This document shows positions 19,337-29,394 of a stretch of DNA of 64,000 bases, piece after piece. The position numbers and the translations under genes were made by a program. The stretch's first letter is position 1. Each line of letters starts with the position of its first letter. Below the pieces are notes generated by a model. The model was not told where the DNA came from and searched no databases. It saw only the letters and a list, made by a program, of their open reading frames with translations. Source of the stretch: Fragilariopsis cylindrus CCMP1102 (Eukaryota; Bacillariophyta; Bacillariophyceae; Bacillariales; Bacillariaceae); contig FMBT01000403.1 of assembly GCA_900095095.1 (NCBI GenBank), positions 1 through 64,000 on the forward strand, in the 5' to 3' direction.

Positions 19337-21949
19337 ATGACAATGGGATTTGATGGAGGTAGTGACCCGCCAGCAGGCATAGCCAGAGACGCAGATGATA
19401 CCGTAGAGGTCGAAATGGACCTGGAAGAGACGACTGACCCAGCCGTAGGAAGATCGGGGGAAAATTCAGGGAGATCATCACTCCAGACTGAAGCAGCAAA
19501 AACAGCAGGTAAAGCAACTAACGGTATGCAGAAGATAGATGAAGAAAACAGCAACGATGATGAAACGTTTGATGACTACAAGTTCAGGAAATGGAAGAAG
19601 ATCAACGTAGCATTCAAAGTAGACCTTACTGGAGAGGAAATCAGCAGCCCAAACAGTTTGAACACCCTAGATGAAGGATGTTACGAGCCGATGAAGCACC
19701 ACCCAATCATGTCGAAACTGGCGAAATTCGTTGCAGCTACACAAAAGAAATGCAAGACAGTAAAGATTATGAGCTCAAGGAACAGACTCGTTCTAGATAC
19801 AAAGGTATGTATCGATAGCTGGTCCATCAACCGATTTAAAGAACATTTCGCTTACTCTGTTATCAGGAATAGACAAAGAAATGTGCAAGTAACACTACAC
19901 ATTGATTACGGTGAGACGCAAAGTTTATGGAAATTAAAACAAAAGTTACTTGATACACTTCAAACAGAAGGATTATGGATTATCAATCATAATGGACCAA
20001 TTGATGTAGTTGAAACAACACAAACCGGATTTGTAGCAAAATTCCATCCTAACTTACATCGAGTAGGATTTCAGAATAAACTAAATACCAGCATCAAAGA
20101 TTTCTTAGCAGAAAGAAAGACAGATCTTATGATGAGAGCACAGTTAATTCCAGGGATAAAGGATTGGGCAGGAGAGAAACTACCGGAAGTTCAGATCATA
20201 CCATTGACACTACAAGGATCATACAACAAAGGAAATAATTCGAAAATTCAAGCCGTCGGTATCTCAGTTCAAAGTAAATACAAATCATTATTTCGATACA
20301 TTCTGACAACAATTTGTTATGACATGGGTTATGACTATGTTGATTTCACAATGAAATACGACTCACAATTGAAACCAACGTACAACAAACTGGTTAGGAC
20401 ACACGAAGAGTTTATGTTTAACCACAAGATTATTAACATCCATCAAATGGAAAGATCCGAAATGCAAACCTGTCTAAAAGATTTACAAACTATCACAACA
20501 GTAATGTCAGTTGACGAAACAGTTATAACAGAAAAGAATGGAACATGGGTACTTGTTATGCAAAACCCTCTAGTACAGAAGGATCTTGACAAGATCGACA
20601 GCATCATCTCGAACAATCCAGTAATGACAAACAGGAACTTTAATCATTTACCCTTCCGCAAACGGCAACCCAGTGAAAGTATGAATACAGATGCCATAAC
20701 ATCTCAGAAGGACAGATTCAAGGATTTTACTGCAACACCTCTTGGTACCAATGACACTTGGAGTAGCAAACTGTTTCCACCAAGAAATATCACGACCAGG
20801 AAAGGAGGAGCATCTGCCAAAACAACGATTTCAATTGATGACGAGACAGTAACAACCTTAGCAGACACGGTAGCCACATTACAAAGACAAATGCATCAAA
20901 TGGAAGAAAAAATGAGAACTACAACAACGACAATTACATCAATCAAAGAAAGAGTGACGATTGGAGAATCAAAAGGAAAGAAACAGGCAGCTGCCATAGG
21001 AGTATTGGAGAACAACCAAGAGAGGCTTGAGGAAACTGTCACAGGTCAAATGAAACTGATCACCGATAATATGGAAGAAGCAAAAGCAGAAAAGGCAGAG
21101 AGTGACAGAGTGCTACACTCTATGCTGCAACAACTACTAAATAACAATAGTAATGTCAATGGCAACGACAGCAGTAACATGATCACACCACCACCAGTAC
21201 AGACAAACAATATTACAAACAATAACAACGCTCAACAAGTACAGATATACGGCAGTGGAACATCCACTCAGAATACACTATCAAACACTGGAAGCATCGC
21301 CCCATCGTCTTCTGGAACAGTGAAAAGAAATATCACCTCTTTGTCAGATAACAACGAACAAGTAACTAACTCACCGGAAAGAAGTAAACAAAAACAGAAC
21401 AAACAGAATGAATATATACCAAATGAGATTGATTTCAATAAATTTACCAGTGATGGTACAAATGAAACAGAAGACACTGAAATGGAAACCCAAATCGAAG
21501 CAACACCTCCTGCGATACAACGGACTACTAAAGATATGGAGATGGACTATGGCGAGGGAAATCAGGACAGCAACAACGTAGGATACTTAGGATCAGAGGC
21601 ATCCTTTGCAACTAGAGATACGCACGAAACACAAACAGTGGTTGAAGAAGAACAGTCGATCACAAGCCACAACTTTAATAACACAATAGAAGAAATGGAC
21701 TATACGACAGGCTTCCTTACAGTGATGAACGGATCACCGAGCAGACAAGCATTGAGACAAAGAAGGATTGATCAACTCTCACCAAATCCATATTCTGTGC
21801 TAGACACAGAAAACAATAGTAGTAATAATGACAATAATAATAATAATAATAATATTAATGATATTGACAACAACAACAATAATAACAATATCGAATCCAA
21901 CCAAACAAATACATCTGCAAAGACAGATATGCATCACCACAATGAATAG
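19337..21949 (+). CDS. LINE ORF1 protein
   Basis: An 870-residue protein whose position and properties fit a LINE ORF1 RNA-binding/assembly protein, but I recognise no named domain. The N-terminus (MTMGFDGGSDPPAG) is acidic. Residues about 85-390 look globular (KWKKINVAFKVDLTGEEI, KTVKIMSSRNRLVLDTK, GLWIINHNGPIDVVET). Residues about 515-600 are coiled-coil-like with heptad-type spacing (VATLQRQMHQMEEKM, LENNQERLEETVTGQMKL). The rest is Q/N/T-rich and disordered, with poly-N just before the stop. The stop TAG at 21947 overlaps the ORF2 start. No CCHC knuckle is seen. Confidence 0.85.
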   Translation: MTMGFDGGSDPPAGIARDADDTVEVEMDLEETTDPAVGRSGENSGRSSLQTEAAKTAGKATNGMQKIDEENSNDDETFDDYKFRKWKKINVAFKVDLTGEEISSPNSLNTLDEGCYEPMKHHPIMSKLAKFVAATQKKCKTVKIMSSRNRLVLDTKVCIDSWSINRFKEHFAYSVIRNRQRNVQVTLHIDYGETQSLWKLKQKLLDTLQTEGLWIINHNGPIDVVETTQTGFVAKFHPNLHRVGFQNKLNTSIKDFLAERKTDLMMRAQLIPGIKDWAGEKLPEVQIIPLTLQGSYNKGNNSKIQAVGISVQSKYKSLFRYILTTICYDMGYDYVDFTMKYDSQLKPTYNKLVRTHEEFMFNHKIINIHQMERSEMQTCLKDLQTITTVMSVDETVITEKNGTWVLVMQNPLVQKDLDKIDSIISNNPVMTNRNFNHLPFRKRQPSESMNTDAITSQKDRFKDFTATPLGTNDTWSSKLFPPRNITTRKGGASAKTTISIDDETVTTLADTVATLQRQMHQMEEKMRTTTTTITSIKERVTIGESKGKKQAAAIGVLENNQERLEETVTGQMKLITDNMEEAKAEKAESDRVLHSMLQQLLNNNSNVNGNDSSNMITPPPVQTNNITNNNNAQQVQIYGSGTSTQNTLSNTGSIAPSSSGTVKRNITSLSDNNEQVTNSPERSKQKQNKQNEYIPNEIDFNKFTSDGTNETEDTEMETQIEATPPAIQRTTKDMEMDYGEGNQDSNNVGYLGSEASFATRDTHETQTVVEEEQSITSHNFNNTIEEMDYTTGFLTVMNGSPSRQALRQRRIDQLSPNPYSVLDTENNSSNNDNNNNNNNINDIDNNNNNNNIESNQTNTSAKTDMHHHNE

Positions 21950-24900
21950 AGGTAATTGGGAGGATGAGGAGGAACAGAACACCGATAAGGAAAGCGAGAG
22001 AGAAGAAGAAGACGATGAAGAGGAGGATAATAATATGCCTGAACTACAAGAAAGAGATCGTGAAGACAGTGAAAGTGACACAAGCGACGGAGAGGACAGT
22101 AGTGATGAAGACAACGACAACCATAGCAAGGAAAGCATAAGTGGTGGTCATAACAATGAAGCGAGAAAGATAGCATTGCTACAATCAACATGTGACGATT
22201 ACATCAATGAAGAACTAGTTATGCCAGAATTGATATGTAAACTAGAAAAAGAAGACTCGTCTGATGATGACAGTAGTGAAGAAGACACACCAAGACAACG
22301 GCCTTGTAGTCACAAGGCAGCAGCGACACCTAGGTTCGCATTCGAAGACTACCGTACACGATTAGATGAAGAAGAACAGGCAGGACAAAAGTTATCGATA
22401 GATGATAGGCTAATACAATTAAAGGAAGCAATAACAAAAATAAGAAGAGTAATTGATGAAGCAAACAATAACACAAATACTGAGGATGATAATATTGCAG
22501 TTGGCGACCGATCATCACCAAACAAGAGGCACACCCTCACGGATAATGAGGATGGAACTACAACATGTGAACAACGAACAACATTAGAAGCGAGGCACTC
22601 CCTCATCGAAAGTGAGGGTGGAATAAACCAACACAAGGAAAGAGAAAGCAGCAGTGGTGATGAGGACTTATACTTTGAACCGAGTGAGGATGAAGGAGTA
22701 GAAGAATCGACCAACACACAGAATAATAATATTAATACTAGCATCGAAAATGAAGCAGCAATAATGACATTAACACCAACGGCAACAAAGACCAACATGA
22801 AAATAACACAAGACAACCTGCCATTCGGACATATCTGTGATGATATAGCAATAGATAATGATACACCGTACATTCGAGTATACTGCCAGAATGTATGTGG
22901 AATATATGATAGAGATGGCATAGGACTCGATTCAGCATTCAAGGAAATCAAACAGGCAGGAGCAGATATCTTCACATTCAATGAGACGCATGGCGATGAT
23001 TCAAATGCATTAGCAAGAAGAGCACTACGACTTTCAAAACAAAGAATGTGGAGAAACAACAATGAAGATTGTAAAATAGTACACTCGTCGTCAACAGCAC
23101 CAGTACTAACATTTACAAAACCTGGTGGCAACCTGGTAGGTGTTACAGGATCGCTAGTAGGAAGAGTTAGAGAGACAATAACTGACCCGTACGGACGATG
23201 GTGTGGATATACATTAATAGGAAAAGACACCAAGGAAATTATGGTACTAACAGCATACAATGTATCTCAATACAAGAATGCAAAGGTGGGAGAAGACACG
23301 CTATTTAATCAACAAACAGCTCTATATAAACTAAACAACATTAGAGAGCCAGACCCAAAACAATTATTCATTGACGATCTGACAGCATTAGTCAAGCAGG
23401 CAAGATTAGAGGACAAAGATATCATACTCACAGGCGACTTTAATGAGTTAGTGGGAGATGACCATCGAGGAATGACAAAAGTACTGTCAGCAGGAAGTCT
23501 AACTGATGCACATGAACATCAGCATGGCACAGTCGACATTACAACCTACACAAGAGGTACAAAACGTTTGGACTATGTATTTGTAACACCACGACTAGTA
23601 GATCATATCCTCAGGAGTGGTTATGAGTCGTTCCACAGTCGCATAGCGTCTGATCACAGAGGCTACTTTGTGGACTTTGCCCAAGCAGGGCTCTTTGACA
23701 GACAACTACCAGCTATATATTCAGCATCATCACGAGCAATCCGAGGGACTCATCCAAGCAACATAACAAAGTATGTTGAACATCTACATGCATATCTTGA
23801 AGAGAACGACATGTACAGAAAAGTGAAAGAACAAAAGAACTGGTATGAAAAGAAGCAACTGGAAAAACTGGACAGAATGATAACCAAGGGAATGCTAGAA
23901 GCAGAAGACCAATGCAGAATTTTCCATCGAGAGCCATGGAGTAAAGAAGTGAATGAGGTAATGACAACAGCAAACATACTTCGAATACATCTGTCAAGCC
24001 TTAGGACCAACATCGATTGTGCAAGACAAATACAGCAGAAACAACTGCTCCTAAAGAAACAAATAGAACTACCACCGGAAATAAAGGAGTCAGCATTAGC
24101 GCTAAGCCTAGCTCAAAAGAATTGCAGGAAACTCATCAAACAAAACAGGACAGACAAAACAATAATCGATGATGAACAAGAAGCAGCTTTTGTTGCAATG
24201 AACCCGGAAATGGATGCTAAACGAGCTGCACAGATCTTCCAGAGAGCAAGAGATACAAAACAAATGATGTCAGAACTACCATCAAAAATGAACTGTCCGG
24301 GTGGCATATCAGCATTATTAGTACCATTACCAAAAGAAGGCACTCAATTGGAATATCAAGTGATAACGGATGGACCTACTTTAGAACAAGTTATACTGCA
24401 ACGGAATATACGTCACTTTAGGCAAGCTGAGACCACACCCCTGGCAACACCGGAAGTCATAGGAACGATAGGATTTGGTGCAAACACAGTTAGAGCTGAA
24501 CAAATACTGGAAGGAAGGGATGATCCAACAGACATAACTGATGATGAATGGTCAAGATTCTTACTATCATCGATGAAACGAAATTCAGCGGAGCTGAAGA
24601 TTGAGATAACAGCGGAAAAGATGATGGACAAGTACAAACGATGGAAAGAAAGAACAAGCACCTCACCTTCAGGCAGGCACTTAGGACACTTTCATGCACT
24701 GTTTAGACCACTGAAAGCAAAGAATAAGAAACATCGCGAACAGCTGGATGATATTAGACAAGACATAATTGATATGCATGCAACAATGCTACAAACAGCA
24801 TATGAAAATGAACATGTTTTCAAACGCTGGGAGTACATTATCACATGTATGCTAGCAAAAGAATCAGGAATACCAAGAATTCACCGACTGAGAGTGATAC

Positions 24901-27900
24901 ACCTATATGAGTGTGACTTAAATTTATTATTCTCAATATTCTTTAGGGAGTTGGATCAACACTGCGAAGACAACTTCCTCATCAACAAGGGCGTATACGG
25001 ATGCAGACCAAACAGACGGGCAATGGACCCAGTATTTGTGGATGTAACACAAACAGAAATGGCTATGGTAACGAGAAAAACATTGATCAAATTTAACAAT
25101 GATGCCACGGCGTGCTTTGATAGGATACTAGTACACTTACTAAGTCTATGCCTAAGGTCATATGGAATGCCAAAGAACCTGACAACAATATTAGGAGAAT
25201 TACTCAAGGTAGCAAGATATGCAATAAAAACAGGAATTGGAATATCAAAAGAAACATATCAACATTCAGATGAGTCACCGGCGTTTGGGTCAGGGCAAGG
25301 CAGTGGCGCCTCAGCACAAGGATGGACAAAATTAGTATCGAAACTCTTTGACCTACATGATAAATACGGGCATGGAAGTAAGTATGCAGACCCTTGGAAA
25401 TTATACAGTGCTATAATTGGAATGCTAGGCTTTGTTGATGATAACAACATCACAAACACTGGAGATGAATGGGAGACAGTGCAAGATATCATGGAAAGAA
25501 CGCAACATGATGCACAGCTATGGAATGATTTATTACGAGCAACAGGAGGAGCATTAAACCTAGACAAGTGCTTTGCACAGGTACTAGCGATTGATTTCAG
25601 CCTCAATGGCGCACCAGTAATAGCACCGGCAGATCCGAACCTAATAATAACAATAAAGGACAGACTCAACAACAAAGACGTCATAGTAAGACCAATATCA
25701 CCGTACAAAACGTACAGAAGCCTGGGTACAGAACAAGGAACAAGCAAAAACCAGAAACAACAACAAGCCAAACTAGTCAAAACATCAGGAACACACCAAA
25801 GGAAATTAGCTTGCTCGGCAATGTCGCCAAAATGTGCTTGGGTGCACTACTCTGCAGTATTCCAAAGCAGCGTCGGATACCCTCTCAGCATGTGTCACCT
25901 AAGCAAGTCACAACTACATGAATTGCAAAAGAAATACATACCAACCCTGTTGAACAAACTTGGAATAGCACGAACGCACGCTCAGGTACTTGTATTCGGT
26001 CCACGATCTTACGGAGGTATAGGCTGTAATGACCTTCGAATTGAACAAGGATTGGATGCAGTACAAAATCTGATCAGACAGCTAAGAACACCGGGGTATG
26101 GAAAACAAATAGGAACTATATTTCTCCGAACCTTCCAGAATGCATCAGGACTTTCAAAACCACTACTACAACATCCAACAGTACGCGCACCGCACTTGGA
26201 AGGACATTACTATGTTCACATCAGAAGATTCTTAGCCAAGCACAATGCAAGTCTAGAAATAGATTGTGTACCGGAACCAACCTATGAGAGACTAGGAGAT
26301 GAATACATAATGGATGTAGTATGCGAACCAGGAACAGCAAAGAAAATGGACACAACCAAACTGAAACATTATACAAATGCAGAAATCAGACAAATCTATT
26401 ACTGCAAGAGCTACCTCAAAGTACAAAGAATATCCGATCTCTGTACAGCCGATGGTCACTTTATACTACCATCAATAGCAAAAGGAGAAAGAAGTATCAG
26501 GCAATGCACATCTAAATTGAATGAAATAAAACAAGAACAACCTGGCGATCAAACATGGTCCGTGTGGAGAAAATTCCTAAAGACAATATGCAAACCCAAT
26601 GTGAACCAAGAACCAAGTTCTGGTCCAAGAACTGATCCTAGATTTATTGAACCAAGCCCCGAACCAAGAAGGGACCCTGGATCCACCGAACCAAGAAACG
26701 AACCAACCTCACTAGAAAATAGGGCCGTCCTCAACAACAATGAGGGATCACAGCAGAGAAAAGACAACATAGATCGATTCAGTGAAGGGACATTCCTTCT
26801 CAAATACTGGAAGGGAGTACCATATAGAGGGATAGTCACAAGCAATAAAGGAAAATACTACAAAATCTTATATGAAGACAACGACGAAGAGGAACTAAAT
26901 CATACAGAGGTGGCAAAATTCGAGAAGAAGAACAGAGAAGAAGGAAGAATGACAGGAGAGATAGGACACCGGATGAGATTGATAAAGCCACTAGGCAACT
27001 GGCTCATACAAGCCAATGATTCAGAAAGACTATGGCCATTCTATTACTCAGAATATACAGACATACTGTACAGGAGCTACAGAAAGAACTGGAATGAAAA
27101 TGGAGAATTCTATTACGACTGTCACCTGTTAGCGGATAACGATACTTACAACTATGATCCAGTAGGAAAAGTGAACTCACTACCACCAGATGCATCACCA
27201 ACAGATGTAATGGACACGGAAGAAGGATGGAGAGTGTCAATCCACCAGCCAGTGCAACTAATCCACCAGAATATAGCTAGAAATGAGACCTTTATGGATT
27301 ACCTTATGTCACAGGAAGAACATGTATCGCAGTACTACACTGAAATTAAATTCCTCGCAGTACCCATAAAGATATACAAAATGATCAAGTCAACAAACAA
27401 AGTCAACATAGCAACAGATGGAGGAGCAATACAATTCAAGGGATCACTGGGGTTTGTAATTGCAGATGAAGATGGAGAAATATTACTATCATGCTACGGA
27501 CAACCATCAGGCAATGATCCGCTATCATTTCGATCAGAAATATGTGCGTTCCTAGCAGCAGTAAGACTGGTGACACTTATGACACAATACTATGACAAGA
27601 TATTACAGTGCGACGAACCAATAAGAAGCAAAATCCAAGTGTACACAGACAGCCTTAGCATGATCAACAAACTGGAAGCACTAGATGAATATCCTACAGC
27701 GCCACTAGCAACAGTACTCCATTCGGAATGGGACGTATTATCAGCATTACACAAAGCACTCAAATGGTTCAGAAATAAGCCAAAAATCAGCTGGGTGAAG
27801 AGTCATCAGGATGATATGGTATTCGATGAAGAAGCAATGCCCTTAAACGCATACCTTAACTCAGAAGCTGATGAACTAGCAACAATCGGATTGAAGAAGT

Positions 27901-29273
27901 TACAGGAAAAGCCACGGGTACCGATGGACCCAGACACAGCCATTCAGTTCCACATAGGAGACAGAACAATAACAAGAGACCTCAAACGGACAACAAGAGA
28001 GATAATACACTTGATACCACTCAAGAATTATTACTGCAGAAGATTCAAATGGAGTGATAATATCTTTGACTTAATTGACTGGGACATATTCCGTCCAGTA
28101 TATAAGAAATATCTAGCTACAAAAGGAATACAATGGATGCACAAATTTTGCATAAAGAAACTGCCTACAGGAGAAAGGATCCACAAGAAGGACCACTTCC
28201 ACGATCAACGATGCGCATCATGCTTGTATAATGAGGATGATGACCATGTATTTCAGTGTGCTCACCGACGAAGCATACGCAAGAAGGTCCTCAACCAGAT
28301 TAACCTACTAGCAAACACAGTAGATCCAAGACTGTGTGATATAATGAGGGAAGGATTAATGACTTACTTCAGAGGAGAGTCAGTATCAACTGCAATGCTA
28401 CGACTAAGGGGCCAAGAGGACGTTGACAAAAATCAAATATTCAAAAGGTACACACTACTTATTGATGAACAGATAGTAATAGGATGGGATAATCTACTCA
28501 GGGGAAAGTTTTCGAAACAATGGAAAATACAACAGAAAGCATTCATAACTAGAAGGAAACTGTCGGATCCAAGAGCGTACGCAAGAGCACAGAAGAGCAA
28601 GAAGCGAAAAGAAGCAAAGAACAACAGAGTACCAAAGAAGAAGAACAAAACAGAAGCGTTTCATGCTTTCTTTCAGGCAATCATACCCATCATACAGGAA
28701 ACTTGGACCGACAGATGCATCGATCGCAACACACCTGTACTGGGAGGTAGAATAGTGGCAGAATATGATTCACTCACCAAGAAAATCACCCATCTATATA
28801 CACTGAAAGAAATGGTACTGCCAGAAGATGAATTGAAGATATTCAACGAACCACTAAAAACAAGATTAGATGATACAAATCAACAATTGAAAAAGTGGTT
28901 AAACAGATGGAGGCGAGTGATAGATCATAGCATGAAGAGAGTAAAGGAACTAGCAAAGGAAAACAGCAAACCAATATGGAGGCACTATACGAAAAACAAA
29001 CCAGCTAAAACAACAGTGTCAAGGAAATTACCACAACGAATGAAAACAAAGAAATACTTCAACAATCCACTGACAAATGTATTCAAACGCCTAAGAAAGA
29101 AAAGATCATCAAGTAGAGTAATACAGGCAAAGAAAAAGAAGTATAAACTGAACCACATGATATCAAAAATGTACACCAAACTAGGAAAGAAAAGATCAAC
29201 TAGTAGAGCAAAGACAGAAACAGAAATAGAGAAGCAGAAAATCGATGATAGATTTGGAGATGATCCAATCTAA
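21942..29273 (+). CDS. LINE ORF2: APE endonuclease, reverse transcriptase, Tudor-like, RNase H, CCHC
   Basis: The ATG at 21942 overlaps the ORF1 stop (ATGAATAG), giving about 2443 residues; the frame is open further 5' but with an implausible poly-I leader. After a long acidic N-terminus, the endonuclease starts near residue 310 (CQNVCGIYD, TFNETHGDD, LTGDFNELVGDD, TKRLDYVFV, ASDHRGYF). Reverse transcriptase follows with NNDATACFDRI near 1049, GSGQGSGASAQGW and the catalytic GFVDDN near 1162. A Tudor-like domain lies at about 1612-1663. RNase H is at about 1820-1975 (ATDGGAIQ, RSEICAF, YTDSLSM, NSEADELAT). A zinc motif CASCLYNEDDDHVFQC follows near 2091, then a very basic C-terminus. Two CACCCTC-type 63-bp-spaced repeats near 22531 and 22594 duplicate a short acidic segment. 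Confidence 0.92.
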   Translation: MNRGNWEDEEEQNTDKESEREEEDDEEEDNNMPELQERDREDSESDTSDGEDSSDEDNDNHSKESISGGHNNEARKIALLQSTCDDYINEELVMPELICKLEKEDSSDDDSSEEDTPRQRPCSHKAAATPRFAFEDYRTRLDEEEQAGQKLSIDDRLIQLKEAITKIRRVIDEANNNTNTEDDNIAVGDRSSPNKRHTLTDNEDGTTTCEQRTTLEARHSLIESEGGINQHKERESSSGDEDLYFEPSEDEGVEESTNTQNNNINTSIENEAAIMTLTPTATKTNMKITQDNLPFGHICDDIAIDNDTPYIRVYCQNVCGIYDRDGIGLDSAFKEIKQAGADIFTFNETHGDDSNALARRALRLSKQRMWRNNNEDCKIVHSSSTAPVLTFTKPGGNLVGVTGSLVGRVRETITDPYGRWCGYTLIGKDTKEIMVLTAYNVSQYKNAKVGEDTLFNQQTALYKLNNIREPDPKQLFIDDLTALVKQARLEDKDIILTGDFNELVGDDHRGMTKVLSAGSLTDAHEHQHGTVDITTYTRGTKRLDYVFVTPRLVDHILRSGYESFHSRIASDHRGYFVDFAQAGLFDRQLPAIYSASSRAIRGTHPSNITKYVEHLHAYLEENDMYRKVKEQKNWYEKKQLEKLDRMITKGMLEAEDQCRIFHREPWSKEVNEVMTTANILRIHLSSLRTNIDCARQIQQKQLLLKKQIELPPEIKESALALSLAQKNCRKLIKQNRTDKTIIDDEQEAAFVAMNPEMDAKRAAQIFQRARDTKQMMSELPSKMNCPGGISALLVPLPKEGTQLEYQVITDGPTLEQVILQRNIRHFRQAETTPLATPEVIGTIGFGANTVRAEQILEGRDDPTDITDDEWSRFLLSSMKRNSAELKIEITAEKMMDKYKRWKERTSTSPSGRHLGHFHALFRPLKAKNKKHREQLDDIRQDIIDMHATMLQTAYENEHVFKRWEYIITCMLAKESGIPRIHRLRVIHLYECDLNLLFSIFFRELDQHCEDNFLINKGVYGCRPNRRAMDPVFVDVTQTEMAMVTRKTLIKFNNDATACFDRILVHLLSLCLRSYGMPKNLTTILGELLKVARYAIKTGIGISKETYQHSDESPAFGSGQGSGASAQGWTKLVSKLFDLHDKYGHGSKYADPWKLYSAIIGMLGFVDDNNITNTGDEWETVQDIMERTQHDAQLWNDLLRATGGALNLDKCFAQVLAIDFSLNGAPVIAPADPNLIITIKDRLNNKDVIVRPISPYKTYRSLGTEQGTSKNQKQQQAKLVKTSGTHQRKLACSAMSPKCAWVHYSAVFQSSVGYPLSMCHLSKSQLHELQKKYIPTLLNKLGIARTHAQVLVFGPRSYGGIGCNDLRIEQGLDAVQNLIRQLRTPGYGKQIGTIFLRTFQNASGLSKPLLQHPTVRAPHLEGHYYVHIRRFLAKHNASLEIDCVPEPTYERLGDEYIMDVVCEPGTAKKMDTTKLKHYTNAEIRQIYYCKSYLKVQRISDLCTADGHFILPSIAKGERSIRQCTSKLNEIKQEQPGDQTWSVWRKFLKTICKPNVNQEPSSGPRTDPRFIEPSPEPRRDPGSTEPRNEPTSLENRAVLNNNEGSQQRKDNIDRFSEGTFLLKYWKGVPYRGIVTSNKGKYYKILYEDNDEEELNHTEVAKFEKKNREEGRMTGEIGHRMRLIKPLGNWLIQANDSERLWPFYYSEYTDILYRSYRKNWNENGEFYYDCHLLADNDTYNYDPVGKVNSLPPDASPTDVMDTEEGWRVSIHQPVQLIHQNIARNETFMDYLMSQEEHVSQYYTEIKFLAVPIKIYKMIKSTNKVNIATDGGAIQFKGSLGFVIADEDGEILLSCYGQPSGNDPLSFRSEICAFLAAVRLVTLMTQYYDKILQCDEPIRSKIQVYTDSLSMINKLEALDEYPTAPLATVLHSEWDVLSALHKALKWFRNKPKISWVKSHQDDMVFDEEAMPLNAYLNSEADELATIGLKKLQEKPRVPMDPDTAIQFHIGDRTITRDLKRTTREIIHLIPLKNYYCRRFKWSDNIFDLIDWDIFRPVYKKYLATKGIQWMHKFCIKKLPTGERIHKKDHFHDQRCASCLYNEDDDHVFQCAHRRSIRKKVLNQINLLANTVDPRLCDIMREGLMTYFRGESVSTAMLRLRGQEDVDKNQIFKRYTLLIDEQIVIGWDNLLRGKFSKQWKIQQKAFITRRKLSDPRAYARAQKSKKRKEAKNNRVPKKKNKTEAFHAFFQAIIPIIQETWTDRCIDRNTPVLGGRIVAEYDSLTKKITHLYTLKEMVLPEDELKIFNEPLKTRLDDTNQQLKKWLNRWRRVIDHSMKRVKELAKENSKPIWRHYTKNKPAKTTVSRKLPQRMKTKKYFNNPLTNVFKRLRKKRSSSRVIQAKKKKYKLNHMISKMYTKLGKKRSTSRAKTETEIEKQKIDDRFGDDPI
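26778..26935 (+). other. Tudor-like (PTM/DIR17-type) domain within LINE ORF2
   Basis: FLLKYWKGVPYRGIVTSN followed by KYYKILYEDNDEEELNHTEV matches the pattern of the small plant/stramenopile Tudor domain: a KxFxGxxYxGxV strand pair, then YYxVxYEDxDxEEL. It sits between RT and RNase H after a P/E-rich spacer. In host proteins such domains are thought to read histone marks; in the LINE a role in chromatin targeting is only inferred. Confidence 0.65.
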
Positions 29274-29377
29274 GGACAACACCATAATGTAGAATAATCG
29301 GCGGGTCGACTGTTGACTTTACATCTTTCTAAGATATAGAGGAGCAAAGCGGCAGCTTTTAAATAATAAGTTATATA

Positions 29378-29394
29378 TAGTAATGACAGTACAA
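29378..29394. repeat. LINE target-site duplication, right copy
   Basis: Exact repeat of 19204-19220; it lies in the copia gag-protease coding frame. Confidence 0.9.

Larger units (their letters stand above)
19221..29377 (+). mobile_element. full-length non-LTR retrotransposon (LINE), about 10.2 kb, two intact ORFs
   Basis: The element is bounded by a 17-bp target duplication. It has a short 5' UTR of about 116 nt that contains two neighbouring CTACGTAG palindromes, ORF1 (870 residues), an overlapping ORF2 (about 2443 residues) and a short 3' UTR of about 100 nt ending in an AT-rich run without a poly-A tail. Both ORFs are open throughout, so the copy may be active. The endonuclease is APE-type; the order is endonuclease, RT, Tudor-like domain, RNase H, CCHC motif. 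The 3' UTR shares the CAGCTTTTAA end with the truncated relative at 44253-44650. Confidence 0.92.
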
